Source: Halobacillus sp. A5 (GTDB taxonomy: Bacteria > Bacillota > Bacilli > Bacillales > Halobacillaceae). Taken from it: 64,000 nucleotides of DNA. Positions within the stretch are counted from its first letter, which is position 1. The number at the start of each line of letters is the position of its first letter. Location of the stretch: NCBI RefSeq assembly GCF_024189315.1, contig NZ_JAIZEO010000004.1, positions 248,001-312,000 on the forward strand, given 5' to 3'. The position numbers and the translations under genes were made by a program. The notes beneath the pieces were generated by a model, which was given only the letters and a program-made list of their open reading frames with translations, searched no databases and was not told where the DNA came from. Positions 1-9,658 of this stretch are shown one piece after another.

Positions 1-1535
1 TACAGAGTATAAGCCAGTTCAGGAAATACCTCAGCGCTCATTGAATCTTCATCGGCAGTTACCGTTAGTGACGCTCCTTCCTGAACAACGTGATAAGGCA
101 CTTCATATTCATTCGGATGCATCACAAACTGATTCGTTACCAAACAACGGTAGGCTGTGCCACTGCAAGTCTTTACTGTAAGTCTGACCTCCGGAGAATC
201 TACGGTAGTATAACTGGTGATAATGAACGTCTCTTCCCCTTTTTTGTAATACCAGCGGGCATAGTTAAAGCCCATTTCATATAAGGAAGGCATCGTCAGG
301 ATCTGATAGCTTCCATCCATTTCTACGTAAATCCGCTGCCCCGAAGTTTTCATTAGATTAAGTGCGTTCCTTGCATTCGTCAGCAATTTATTGAAATTGG
401 TATTGCCTACAACGAGCTGAGCATTGAAGATGCCGTACATCCACGACGTTGAGGTAATCGTATTTTCTTTTAATCGATCATTTTCCCCCGACATAATGAT
501 ATGGCCGTGCGGTCGTTCCACCAGATTTTCTTTTTCCTTTAAGACGACGTGCTTATGTGTGTCTGTGAAAAAGGAAAGCAGCGTATTTCCGTCCCACTCC
601 TCCTGATGGCGCTTAGGATAAATCTGGTCTATCTCCGCAATCGTCATCGAGTCTCCTGATAGGAAATTTCCAATCCCAGGCGCCCGCTCGACTTTATCCA
701 CCTTTACTGCCGCAGAAAGCTCCTTTGTCTCCACCTGCTCCCAGGCTTCGGTAATGATCTCCTCAAAGTCGGCGCTTGTTACAGCTTTTTCATGATTTTC
801 AAGAAAATATCCGTAAAAGGTAAAACGCTGCTCTCCAGACAATCCTGCCTTCCCTGACTGCAGAGCCATATAGGCAAATTCATATTGATACACTTCACTT
901 GGAAGGGATGGTTCTGTTAAGGCTTCCGGTTCATTCGTCTCTTTATAAGATTTTCCAAAGAATTGAAAGCCGTCCGTAGTGTAGCCGACGGTCCCCGTCA
1001 ATGCCCCCTGCTGGAGGTAAGGAAATCCGGTCGACTGCTGCTGGTTCTGACGTGAACATACTATACAGCCTCTATCGTCATCCTCAAAAACCTGGTGGTC
1101 TAAATATTGGGATATGTAGGCTTCATTATTTTTCAAGGCGTTGACATCGGCAATGCCAAGATCCTGGCCGTATACAACGTCCACCTCTGCCCCATACCCT
1201 TCGACTTTCACATCCCAGAACCAGACTTGCTGTTCTGTTAAATAAAAGGTTACTACATAATTAATGTTATCGACAGTTCCTGTCCAGACCGCATGATCTT
1301 CTCCAAATGCGGTCTCGCTGTTGGAATGTACACCAAGAAGGGGATAAGCCTGAATCCCATCTTCTTTATGAACACGCAGGTATATATTATTAAGAGACCC
1401 GTCCAATGGATTAGCTGTTAATTGGTTAATCATAATATTCTTATAAACCACTTCGGTCAGATCGCCGCTTGGTAAAAATGAAAACTGTAAATCTCCGGCT
1501 GTCAAATTAATGATTGATTCTTTTGTCACTGTCAC
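1..1535 (-). CDS. GH94 family phosphorylase, N-terminal part (1,2-beta-oligoglucan phosphorylase-like)
   Basis: The reading frame is open from a GTG at 1535 to the left window edge, giving about 511 residues; the C-terminal catalytic barrel lies outside. GTG was chosen because GGAGG sits 8 nt upstream (1548-1544), while the ATG at 1542 hits a stop after 11 codons. Visible sequence includes FLPSGDL near the start, NNIYLRVH, YGQDLGIAD, NEAYISQYLDH and CSRQNQQQ, a pattern I associate with the large (about 1100-residue) GH94 enzymes such as Listeria SOGP. The family cleaves beta-glucosides with phosphate to give glucose 1-phosphate in the cytoplasm. It is the last visible gene of the LacI-controlled sugar locus and has an operator just upstream. 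Family assignment is fairly sure; the beta-1,2 specificity is inferred from resemblance only. Confidence 0.75.
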   Translation of the reverse strand, partial: MTVTKESIINLTAGDLQFSFLPSGDLTEVVYKNIMINQLTANPLDGSLNNIYLRVHKEDGIQAYPLLGVHSNSETAFGEDHAVWTGTVDNINYVVTFYLTEQQVWFWDVKVEGYGAEVDVVYGQDLGIADVNALKNNEAYISQYLDHQVFEDDDRGCIVCSRQNQQQSTGFPYLQQGALTGTVGYTTDGFQFFGKSYKETNEPEALTEPSLPSEVYQYEFAYMALQSGKAGLSGEQRFTFYGYFLENHEKAVTSADFEEIITEAWEQVETKELSAAVKVDKVERAPGIGNFLSGDSMTIAEIDQIYPKRHQEEWDGNTLLSFFTDTHKHVVLKEKENLVERPHGHIIMSGENDRLKENTITSTSWMYGIFNAQLVVGNTNFNKLLTNARNALNLMKTSGQRIYVEMDGSYQILTMPSLYEMGFNYARWYYKKGEETFIITSYTTVDSPEVRLTVKTCSGTAYRCLVTNQFVMHPNEYEVPYHVVQEGASLTVTADEDSMSAEVFPELAYTL

Positions 1536-1561
1536 TTCTCATACCTCCAGTAGTAGTTTCA

Positions 1562-1575
1562 TTGAAACGTTTCAA
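1562..1575. promoter_or_regulatory. LacI-family operator upstream of the GH94 gene
   Basis: A perfect palindrome TTGAAACGTTTCAA, with 15 of 16 positions (1561-1576) matching the operators at 17375 and 14993. It lies 27 bp upstream of the GTG start. The 194-bp gap to the permease gene has no good sigma-A promoter that I can find, so the site may act on an unseen promoter or as a roadblock within the long transcript. Confidence 0.75.
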
Positions 1576-1729
1576 AAATGAAAGCTGGGCTCCCGATTCC
1601 AGGCCAAACTCAATTGGGAAGAGAGAAACCACGAAAAGCGAGTCGCTCCACGCACCCCAATTAAAGTCCAATTATTTTCCAATAAAGCAGTGATACACAG
1701 CTTCTTCCATGCAGCGCACTACCGATGGA

Positions 1730-2689
1730 TTATTCACCTGTAATTCCAGACCGGTCTACTCCTTCAACAAACCAGCGCTGCGTAAAGAAATATACAATCA
1801 GCAGTGGAAGGATAGACAGCATCGTTCCGGCCATGCTTATCCCTTCGTTGATATTGTCGGCTTCTGTATCGCCGGTGTACATCTGGTCAAAAGTCGCATT
1901 GAACTTTCCAAGCTCAATCGGCAGTGTGGTCAGCTCATTTCCGAAATAAAGACTGGCCAGCGCTGTTTCATTCCAATACCATACAAACGAAAACAGAAAG
2001 GATATAATGATCGCGGGTACAGCCATCGGAATGGCAATCGTTAGAAAGATTCGGAAGTTGCCGGCACCATCTAAATGAGCTGCTTCCTCCAGAGCTTTAG
2101 GAATCATTCTAAAAAACTGATAGAAAATCAGAATGAAGATGGCACTGTTTAACCCCTGACCGAACAAAGCCGGAAGCAGGAAAGAAAGGATACTTCCAAT
2201 CAGCTCCATCTCGTTAAAGAAAACATACCTCGGGATAAGCAGCACCTGCGGTGGAATGATAAATGTAACCAGTACCAGCCCGAACAAAATTTTCTTAAAA
2301 GGAAATTCAAAACGGGCAAACCCATAACCGATTACGGCGGCCACCGCTGTCTGCGCAAGGGAAGGAATGACCGTTACATACAACGTTTCAATCAGGGTGG
2401 GAAACAAATCAAGCACCCTGTAGGCCACCTCATAATTTTCCATATAGAAGGTGGATGGTATCCAGCTGATCAACGGGTTTAACAGGTCTTCCAGAGACTT
2501 AAAGCTATACGAGCTCATGTAAATAATAGGAAACAAATAGACGAACCCAATTACTATTAACAGCCCGTACACACAAATCTTAAATAGAAAACCATTGTTT
2601 CCCTGTACGCCGAGCAGGAAGCTTTTCATTTTGGAAAAGTACTTATCTGCTTTTTTTCTCTGCACAGAAGACAGCTTCGTATCGAGCAT
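1730..2689 (-). CDS. ABC sugar importer permease, MalG type (second pair)
   Basis: A 319-residue inner-membrane permease with about six hydrophobic segments after a 40-residue cytoplasmic N-terminus. The EAA loop that docks the ATPase is visible as EEAAHLDGAGNFRIF, followed by P-rich IAIPMAVPAI. The C-terminus ends in the typical QRWFVEG motif of MalG/LacG-type (CUT1) permeases. It follows the MalF partner by 14 bp, so the two are translated together and form one heterodimer. This pair lies next to the DUF5696 gene and is separate from the pair at 7873-9658. Its ligand is likely the same glycan fragment class as the rest of the locus (inference). Confidence 0.9.
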   Translation of the reverse strand: MLDTKLSSVQRKKADKYFSKMKSFLLGVQGNNGFLFKICVYGLLIVIGFVYLFPIIYMSSYSFKSLEDLLNPLISWIPSTFYMENYEVAYRVLDLFPTLIETLYVTVIPSLAQTAVAAVIGYGFARFEFPFKKILFGLVLVTFIIPPQVLLIPRYVFFNEMELIGSILSFLLPALFGQGLNSAIFILIFYQFFRMIPKALEEAAHLDGAGNFRIFLTIAIPMAVPAIIISFLFSFVWYWNETALASLYFGNELTTLPIELGKFNATFDQMYTGDTEADNINEGISMAGTMLSILPLLIVYFFTQRWFVEGVDRSGITGE

Positions 2690-2703
2690 ACACGTTCCCT
2701 CCT

Positions 2704-3573
2704 TTACCTGTACTTTTTATTTCCTCTTACCGCCATCGTCCCGACACCAATGGCTAATACGAGTGCGATCACAAGGAAATACACCCATGAGAGCGCCGAG
2801 GCATACCCAAACCCTGTGGAGACTTCGAACATGTTGCTTTGAATGTGATCGACGACTGGATTTAAAGCAAATATGGAATACGTAACAATCGTGTAGATTA
2901 AATTCACAATGATCATCGGATACAGTGTCGGCAGGGTTACCTTCCAAAAACACTCCCAGTTCGAGGCGCCGTCGATTTTGGCAGCTTCATAGATTTGCCG
3001 GTCGGTCTTCTGCAGTGCTGCCAGGAAGATTAAGATTTGAACGCCGGAATACCAAAGAATGATAATCAGGTTATCCATTAAATAGGTGAGCACTGTGTTA
3101 ATAAAACCATCTGTACTGGATAAAAATGTGGCAAAAAGAGCGTACTCTTCAATAGAAGGTATAGAAGTAACATCCTGCTCCATTAAATCCGTAATTACAG
3201 GTCCGCTGGCAATGATAACGGGAAGAAAGAATACGGTTCTAAAAAATCCTTTCATCCGGATCGGCTGATTCAGCAGCAGAGCAATAATGAGAGAGAACAC
3301 GATAATAATAGGTGTTGATATCAGCAGCTCCCGTAAAAATGTGAGCAGTACCTGCGTAAACTGGGAATCTACCGTAAAGGCATACATGTAGTTTTCAAAC
3401 TTAACAAACTCCGTTTGAATGCCGTTCGGCGTAATTTTGACCTGTTGGAAGCTTAGAAACAGAGAATAAAACAACGGAAAAGCCGTAAATACGATAAAAC
3501 CTATGATCCAGGGAGATAAAAAGGTCAAACCCATTAGACTTTTCTTCTTCTTTAATGTCATTTGCTTCATCAT
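2704..3573 (-). CDS. ABC sugar importer permease, MalF type (second pair)
   Basis: A 289-residue CUT1-type permease. The N-terminus (SLMGLTFLSPWIIGF) is the first membrane helix, and the EAA loop reads [18 protein letters not shown]. The ATG at 3573 overlaps the stop of the DUF5696 gene in an ATGA, which implies translational coupling. A second ATG at 3570 is possible; the GGGGGG run upstream fits 3573. It pairs with the MalG-type protein downstream. Confidence 0.9.
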   Translation of the reverse strand: MMKQMTLKKKKSLMGLTFLSPWIIGFIVFTAFPLFYSLFLSFQQVKITPNGIQTEFVKFENYMYAFTVDSQFTQVLLTFLRELLISTPIIIVFSLIIALLLNQPIRMKGFFRTVFFLPVIIASGPVITDLMEQDVTSIPSIEEYALFATFLSSTDGFINTVLTYLMDNLIIILWYSGVQILIFLAALQKTDRQIYEAAKIDGASNWECFWKVTLPTLYPMIIVNLIYTIVTYSIFALNPVVDHIQSNMFEVSTGFGYASALSWVYFLVIALVLAIGVGTMAVRGNKKYR

Positions 3574-5840
3574 GATGGATCCCCCCGGTCAATCACCTGA
3601 TACCCTTTGGCTTCTACTTCTGTCCCGTCTGCTTCAACTGCCTCATTGTTATAGTTCACAAGGATGGCTTTGTCATTTGAATACACAACTTCAACCAGAT
3701 CAGCGTCATGGACAATACGGTCCGTTATTGTTTCTCCTTCTACTTCTCCGAGGCTTTCCTTAACTGCTTCATATTGCTCAACAATCGTGCTTTCCCAGTT
3801 ATCAAACTGAGAGGTGTACAGATCCTCTGAAGGAGTGTGGACCAGTTCATGAGAGTCTTCACCAGTTAAATAAAACGATGGATTAGCACCGTATTCAATC
3901 ATACGGAGAAGCTCGTCCTCCGGGCTGTTATGAAAGTTGGTAAAGGACGCGTAATAAGGCACATGACCTTTGAGTACGATTTGCAGGAACGGAACCGTAT
4001 CGGTGACAAAACTATAGTTCGATGAATACATCGGGATATCAAAGTACCTGTCCGTCTGAGCCCACATGTAATCATTCGGCTGATAGAAGGACAAGGAATC
4101 CATGCTTTCCTTTAACTCCCCAGCCAGTTCCTGATAGGTGTCCATTACCTGCGGCCTGAACGAGTCACTCGTAAAATCGGAGAACAATTCATTCGCACTC
4201 GTATCTACAGCTAAGTGGGACATCTCTCTTTCCTCAAATTCGCTTCGTTCTTCCTTTACCATTTCCAGCGCTTTTTGAGGGCTGAGGTAAAAGTAATCTT
4301 CTGACTCTCCACGGCTTGTAATCGTTTCGGCATTGACCTTTCTCGCCACGTCCGTCCTTCCTGAGAATCCTGATGCTCCATCAAATGCTTTCGTATAATC
4401 TGTGTAATAGGTCATAGGAATCTCATTTTCAGCAAAATAATCATTCACGTCTTCATAATCCCGATCGCTTCCTAAATCATTCTCAAGCGGGAATTTCTTC
4501 GGGAGTGTTCCGGTGTAACCTCCTTTAGTCCAGCCACGGTAGACAACATGCATATCGTCAACCTCCTGCTGCTTTAAGCGGTCCACATAGTCAGGCAGGT
4601 CCGTCACTTCGGTCATTACCTGAATGGAATCACGCAGCAGACCGCTTTTTACTTCTCCACCCAGAAATTCGAGACGGAGGTCAACTTGATCTTTACCCGA
4701 CACCAGCCTCTCATTGTCCAGCAAGTACTGCTGATAAGTCTGAGCCATTCCTACATAGTTGGCCTCGTCGTCATTGAGAAACGTTATTCGTTCTTTTACA
4801 TCGAACTCATTCATTTCCTCCTGAAAAACGTTGTAGCCGCTCATATTCTGACTCGTCGGCTGATAGTATTGATAACGGTAATTGTACTGCGCGGTCACCC
4901 AGTGGAAATCGGTCGCAACACCGGATGGATAGGCGATCAGATCGGCAAACGTCTGTCCTTCATCAATCACAGCAAGGTAGCCGTTCTCATCCACGCCATT
5001 CGTCATACCGTATACAGGCATCGTAATTTTTTGGGCGCTGTTGACCCGGTCTTCCCCTTCTTCAGAGTCGCTTCGCTTAAAGCCCTCGTCTTCTCCATAA
5101 ATGGAAGCCTGATAGGGAGCCATAGACGACGGCTGTTCTTCGTCAAAGCGCATAAGCGCCCCGCTTCCGTCGGGGATGAACGTATAACCGTCCATGTCTG
5201 TTCCTTCTGATGCTCCTAAGAAGGGATACACGCGCATTGTCGCAAGTTTTCGATCTTCTTCATTAATTTCACTCTCTGGGATAAGGACTTCAATCGAACC
5301 GCCATCAAGGATAACCTCGAGTTCCATGGAGATTCCAGCTTCCTCAAAATCAATGGATGCAGTAAAACCATTTTCCTGCTCGTTAACCGACACCTCGGAT
5401 TCATTTGTCAATATACTTTCGGAAGAGGTTTTATCCTCTCCATCAATGTAATCGATCGTGACGGCTGAATGAGCCATATCCGACCATGTTTCATTCAGGT
5501 TATATTCTTTATCCTCACTCAGACCCGAGCTCCATATATACCCTGTCTGCTTGTTCTCGATTTGCAGGGCGAGGGAGTCCTCTTCCAGGTAAAGCACCAA
5601 GTCCTCGTTTTCTGCCACCTGAGTATAAGCTTCATTTACTGATGTCTCAGGGGAGGAGCCATCCTCCTGCTCAGGCTGTGTAAACTGATTCGACTGGTAA
5701 CGAAGCTTTTCATTTGCACGCTGCTCTTCCTCTTCTTTTATATCCGTATCAGGATCGCTATCCGACAGCGAATTGGCAATCGCCGTTACCGGAAACAGTA
5801 AGACGATCATGAGAATGACCCACTTCCACTTATTAAACAC
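3570..5840 (-). CDS. DUF5696 domain protein, exported
   Basis: A 756-residue protein with a signal peptide (KWVILMIVLLFPVTAIANS) and a very acidic linker to about residue 70. Residues 75-300 look like an all-beta N-terminal domain (LALQIENKQTGYIW, FIPDGSGALM). Residues 300-750 have alternating elements (DMHVVYRGWTKGGY, IPMTYYTDYTKAF, LAVDTSANELF, VPYYASFTNF) that resemble a glycosidase-like TIM barrel; that is my inference. I recognise the family as DUF5696, of unknown function, usually beside YIP1 and sugar-transporter genes in Bacilli. Start GTG at 5840 has GGAGG 9 nt upstream and overlaps the YIP1 gene by 8 bp. It is probably a surface protein that handles the glycan before uptake. Confidence 0.8.
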   Translation of the reverse strand: MFNKWKWVILMIVLLFPVTAIANSLSDSDPDTDIKEEEEQRANEKLRYQSNQFTQPEQEDGSSPETSVNEAYTQVAENEDLVLYLEEDSLALQIENKQTGYIWSSGLSEDKEYNLNETWSDMAHSAVTIDYIDGEDKTSSESILTNESEVSVNEQENGFTASIDFEEAGISMELEVILDGGSIEVLIPESEINEEDRKLATMRVYPFLGASEGTDMDGYTFIPDGSGALMRFDEEQPSSMAPYQASIYGEDEGFKRSDSEEGEDRVNSAQKITMPVYGMTNGVDENGYLAVIDEGQTFADLIAYPSGVATDFHWVTAQYNYRYQYYQPTSQNMSGYNVFQEEMNEFDVKERITFLNDDEANYVGMAQTYQQYLLDNERLVSGKDQVDLRLEFLGGEVKSGLLRDSIQVMTEVTDLPDYVDRLKQQEVDDMHVVYRGWTKGGYTGTLPKKFPLENDLGSDRDYEDVNDYFAENEIPMTYYTDYTKAFDGASGFSGRTDVARKVNAETITSRGESEDYFYLSPQKALEMVKEERSEFEEREMSHLAVDTSANELFSDFTSDSFRPQVMDTYQELAGELKESMDSLSFYQPNDYMWAQTDRYFDIPMYSSNYSFVTDTVPFLQIVLKGHVPYYASFTNFHNSPEDELLRMIEYGANPSFYLTGEDSHELVHTPSEDLYTSQFDNWESTIVEQYEAVKESLGEVEGETITDRIVHDADLVEVVYSNDKAILVNYNNEAVEADGTEVEAKGYQVIDRGDPS

Positions 5841-7854
5841 GCAGCATCACCTCCTCCATGATCGAGCTGACAAAGTCAAATAATTGATCAAATAGTACGT
5901 AAAGCACAAAGAATACTAAGACGGTCAGGAACATACCAAACAATGTGACCAAAAAGTTTCTTACTGTCCCCCAGAAGGAATAATCATGAACCTCCTTAAT
6001 GGTGGTAAAGAGGATAACCATCGACCAGATGATGATCACCTGCATCGAGAACGTATAAATAAACGCTTCATTAAAAGTAAGAATGTTTGAAATAAGGGTG
6101 ACAGGGATGATAAATAATAGAATCGGAGCTAACGAATAAATCGTTCCTATATAAACATCCCTGAACCTTCCTTCTCCCTCGGTAATCGTACTGATTAAAT
6201 AGTTGACGAGGATAAATAGGAGAAGAGGAAGCAGCACGACCCCCGCTTCAAAGAATACGTTGACATTTTCCAGCGTCCGGTCAGTAAATAGAAAGCCTGT
6301 CCAATAGATTCTCAGTAAGTATTCAACGACAAGAACGAGATATAAAATACTCGCAGATAGAATCGACGCCCGTTCTCCATTTTTCAAATAATAAATGCTG
6401 TCGATCGGCCTTTTAATAAATCTTGTTAAAAACAATAGCTCATAAACTAGTTTCTGCCGTTTAATGGTTCTTGAAGTATGTCGTACAGGCTCGAGAATAT
6501 TCTTCTTCCGGTCTGTGAACTTAACCGTATACCTTACTGCAAAGAATGCAAAAATGATCATAAACGCACCCGCCAGATTATCTTCCATCCAGCGATAGCG
6601 GATTTCCCAGAAGGCATTGGAATAACCTTCTTTATCGTTGGCTAATTCAAATTCCTCTAACGCCTCATCGTACTCCTGCTGCTTATAAAGAGCTTCCCCT
6701 TTAGCTGAATGAGCGAGTCCGAATGATGAATTCAACCGGAGAATTTCGTTCCAATACTCTTCACTCTCGATATAGTAGCCTTCCTCAAAGAGTGCCAGCC
6801 CCTGGTGAAGGACGGATGTGAATTCCGTAGGTTCATAGACTTGAATATTTCCCTGCTCCCGGTCGGTTACATAGAGACGGCCGACGTCATCGACTTCAAT
6901 GCTGGACGGCTGCGTCGTCAAACCAAGGCGGTTGTTCTCATTCGTCTTACCGCCAAAGGAAAAGAGCTGGTTGCCCGAGCTGTCGTATTCATAGATCATG
7001 CCGTCGTTTCCTACGGTATAAATATTTCCAATCGAACCGACTGCGAGATCAACTAAGTTCGTTTCCTCTGTCATTGCAGGAGGTAGAATATTGCCCCCTT
7101 CAATGTTCAGCTTCCGAATCGCTTCCCACGTCGTTCCTGATGTTGTCGTATAGACCAACCCTTGATCATCAATAGAAATATTCCCTGGAGCCGGGGGTTC
7201 CTTCATAAATAGATTGGCTTCCTGACGCTGTGTGGTGATCATATCCTGAACAAACGTCCCGACAGAGGGCGCAAGCGTATTCGCTCCATAGTACCCTAGA
7301 AAGGTTCCGTCCTCGCTCAGTTGAATAATACCGTTCGTCGCACTTTCACCAATAATATAGATATTGCCGCGAGTATCAACGGACACCTTTTCCGGCTTAT
7401 AAGGCGCATTGGCACCAAACAACGGAGATTCCGGCCGTTCAAACTCGTCGATCAGCTCTCCATCCTCCTGGAACTTCACGACTTTTTCATTGCCGTAATC
7501 AGCCACATAAACATCGCCGTTCTCCTCTGCGTATACTCCTAACGGCTGATTCAATTCCTCTTCACCGTATACCGCTAGTTCATTCCCCTCTTCATCGAAC
7601 TTCATAACGGTTTGTGTACCCGAATCGGCAATATAGATATGACCCTGTTGATCAATATAAATGTCCTCTGGATTGATAATTTCCGTTCCTTTTGCAAACA
7701 ACCCGATCGGTGTGTAAGCCGTTTGGGTTTCGATAACATTTCCATCAGCTGTTAAAGTTTCTGTTGGATAGGGTACAGAAACGGAAGCAGAGCAAAGTGC
7801 GGGAAACAATATGGTTAACCAAACACAGATGACAGCTGTAATAAATCCCCTCAT
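5833..7854 (-). CDS. NHL-repeat / TPR / YIP1 multidomain membrane protein
   Basis: A 673-residue protein. Residues 1-23 are a signal peptide. Residues about 55-340 hold repeated NHL or SMP-30-like beta-propeller blades (PEDIYIDQQGHIYIADSG, QPLGVYAEENGDVYVADYG, NPYKPEK-type variants). Residues 348-410 form a TPR-like pair (EGYYIESEEYWNEIL, QQEYDEALEEFELA). A membrane helix follows at about 427-442, then a basic stretch, then a YIP1-type domain with several helices (482-665). The propeller should face outside and YIP1 lies in the membrane. The operon position between two permease pairs suggests a scaffold or sensor for the transport complex; this is inference. No enzymatic motif is visible. Confidence 0.8.
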   Translation of the reverse strand: MRGFITAVICVWLTILFPALCSASVSVPYPTETLTADGNVIETQTAYTPIGLFAKGTEIINPEDIYIDQQGHIYIADSGTQTVMKFDEEGNELAVYGEEELNQPLGVYAEENGDVYVADYGNEKVVKFQEDGELIDEFERPESPLFGANAPYKPEKVSVDTRGNIYIIGESATNGIIQLSEDGTFLGYYGANTLAPSVGTFVQDMITTQRQEANLFMKEPPAPGNISIDDQGLVYTTTSGTTWEAIRKLNIEGGNILPPAMTEETNLVDLAVGSIGNIYTVGNDGMIYEYDSSGNQLFSFGGKTNENNRLGLTTQPSSIEVDDVGRLYVTDREQGNIQVYEPTEFTSVLHQGLALFEEGYYIESEEYWNEILRLNSSFGLAHSAKGEALYKQQEYDEALEEFELANDKEGYSNAFWEIRYRWMEDNLAGAFMIIFAFFAVRYTVKFTDRKKNILEPVRHTSRTIKRQKLVYELLFLTRFIKRPIDSIYYLKNGERASILSASILYLVLVVEYLLRIYWTGFLFTDRTLENVNVFFEAGVVLLPLLLFILVNYLISTITEGEGRFRDVYIGTIYSLAPILLFIIPVTLISNILTFNEAFIYTFSMQVIIIWSMVILFTTIKEVHDYSFWGTVRNFLVTLFGMFLTVLVFFVLYVLFDQLFDFVSSIMEEVMLRV

Positions 7855-7872
7855 TTCCCTTCCTCCTCATCG

Positions 7873-8751
7873 TTACTTAATTCCTGAATGGGCCATCGTG
7901 TTCATAACTTTACTCTGCATAAAGATGAAAATAATCAAGTTAGGAACAAACATAATTAATGATGCCGCTGCTGCCATCCCCTGCCCGGCAACAGTATTTC
8001 CTTCTGTGTCGGCCGCTAACGTTGACATGAAAAAGGCAAATGTCTTTAAGTTTTCATCATCAACAAATAACGTTGACGTCTCTGCGTTGTTCCACACGGC
8101 CTGAAACGCCAGAATGGAGATGGTGGCAATCGCAGGCTTGACTAAAGGCACGATAATCTTCAGGAAAATCTGAAAGTCATTTGCTCCATCAATTTTTGCA
8201 GCTTCAATGAGTTCATTTGGAATTTGATCAATAAATTGTTTAACTAAAAATAGTCCTACGGGCATCGCTAATAAAGGAAGGATATGAGCGAAAAATGTAT
8301 CGAGCAGCCCAACTTCGTCAATTAATAAATAACGCGGAATGACGACTGCAGCTGGAACGAACATTAATGCCAGTGTGTTAATTTCAAAAATCGTGTTCTT
8401 AAACTTGAATTGCTTTTTGGAAAACACATATCCAGCCATCGTACTGATCAGCACTGTTAAGAAAACAACAATCACAGTGACGACTACACTGTTGAACAAA
8501 TACCTCGTCATTGGCACGCCCGTTGCGTTGGTGTTGCCTGCTAAGTCAACAAAGTTTTCGAGCGTCGGTTTCTGCACGAAGAAACGGGGCGGATAAGCAA
8601 ACAGTTCATCAATCGGTTTAAACGCATGGGAGAAAATATAGACGATCGGAATCATCATTAACAGCGCCATCGGAATAAGCACGCAGTAGAACTTCAGTTG
8701 GCTTCTATGAAACTTATCTGGATTAATTTTTGTCCCGTGAAAGGATGCCAT
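7873..8751 (-). CDS. ABC sugar importer permease, MalG type (first pair)
   Basis: A 292-residue CUT1-type permease. The start MASFHG at 8751 was chosen because GGAGGTG lies about 7 nt upstream; a longer frame to 8787 would overlap the preceding gene and has no ribosome binding site. Six hydrophobic segments are visible, and the EAA loop reads [18 protein letters not shown]. It ends in a short [14 protein letters not shown] tail. It pairs with the MalF-type permease immediately upstream. Confidence 0.9.
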   Translation of the reverse strand: MASFHGTKINPDKFHRSQLKFYCVLIPMALLMMIPIVYIFSHAFKPIDELFAYPPRFFVQKPTLENFVDLAGNTNATGVPMTRYLFNSVVVTVIVVFLTVLISTMAGYVFSKKQFKFKNTIFEINTLALMFVPAAVVIPRYLLIDEVGLLDTFFAHILPLLAMPVGLFLVKQFIDQIPNELIEAAKIDGANDFQIFLKIIVPLVKPAIATISILAFQAVWNNAETSTLFVDDENLKTFAFFMSTLAADTEGNTVAGQGMAAAASLIMFVPNLIIFIFMQSKVMNTMAHSGIK

Positions 8752-8770
8752 TGTTACACCTCCTAATCGA

Positions 8771-9658
8771 TTAGTCTTTTTCAGCAAACAGCTTCATAGC
8801 TACCCGCGAGAACCCATATATGAATAAAAGCAGCAATACGGACAAGGCAGCCGCATAACCCATTTCATAACGGATAAACCCAAAATCCTCCAAGTGGTTC
8901 ACTATTAACTGACCCGCGTTTTGCGGCGTCGGATTCTGTCCCGAAAGCTCAACCCCGATGGCTCCGGCTTGAAATGTGGTCACTACGGCCATCACCGCTC
9001 CAAAGAGCATCTGCGGTTTCATCGAAGGAATCGTAATATAAATAATTTCCTGAAAACGGTTTCTAATCCCGTCAATATAAGCCGCTTCATAAATTTCCTT
9101 ATCAATATTAAGCACGCCGGACAGCATCGCGAGAAACCCGACTCCCATGCTGCCCCATAACGTGACGAGAATCATAATCAACATTAAGTAATTAGGAGAC
9201 TGCAGGAATTGAATGGGTTCAGTAATGAATCCCATAGAGATCAATAAATTATTCAAATAGCCTGTCTGATCCCCGCTGAAAATAATCTTCCAGACGACAC
9301 CCATTGCCACTCCTGCCGTCATTGACGGCGAGAAGAGAATTAAAGCAAGAATCGTCCGGGGGCCTTTTGATATCTGCGCCAGCATCCAGGCTAACAAAAA
9401 GGCCATAATATAGCCTCCGGGGCCTACAATAAGGGAGAATATCAATGTATTGGGCAGGACATACTGCATAAAGGTATTGTCCTGAGTCACGATATTGACA
9501 TAGTTGGCAAGCCCTATGAAGGACGGAAATTCGATCGTATTAAAGTACGTAAAAGACAATCCGACGGCAATCACCACCGGAATGATGATGAACATAGAAA
9601 ACAAGATTAAATAGGGTGCAAGAAACACAGATGTACTTAAATTCTCTCTGTTATTCAT
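8771..9658 (-). CDS. ABC sugar importer permease, MalF type (first pair)
   Basis: A 295-residue CUT1-type permease. The first helix reads [19 protein letters not shown] and the EAA loop reads [16 protein letters not shown]. The ATG at 9658 overlaps the end of the large solute-binding protein gene by 8 bp, so translation is coupled. It forms a pair with the gene at 7873-8751. The operon has no ATP-binding subunit; a shared MsmX-type ATPase encoded elsewhere would be needed (known for Bacillus CUT1 importers). Confidence 0.9.
   Translation of the reverse strand: MNNRENLSTSVFLAPYLILFSMFIIIPVVIAVGLSFTYFNTIEFPSFIGLANYVNIVTQDNTFMQYVLPNTLIFSLIVGPGGYIMAFLLAWMLAQISKGPRTILALILFSPSMTAGVAMGVVWKIIFSGDQTGYLNNLLISMGFITEPIQFLQSPNYLMLIMILVTLWGSMGVGFLAMLSGVLNIDKEIYEAAYIDGIRNRFQEIIYITIPSMKPQMLFGAVMAVVTTFQAGAIGVELSGQNPTPQNAGQLIVNHLEDFGFIRYEMGYAAALSVLLLLFIYGFSRVAMKLFAEKD

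Noticed and set aside
1709-2044. Plus-strand frame of 111 codons at the left end
   Set aside because: It lies wholly over the complement of the MalG-type permease gene and its leader and has no family resemblance.
4686-5210. Plus-strand frame of 174 codons
   Set aside because: It is antisense to the DUF5696 gene, has no ribosome binding site and no recognisable domain.
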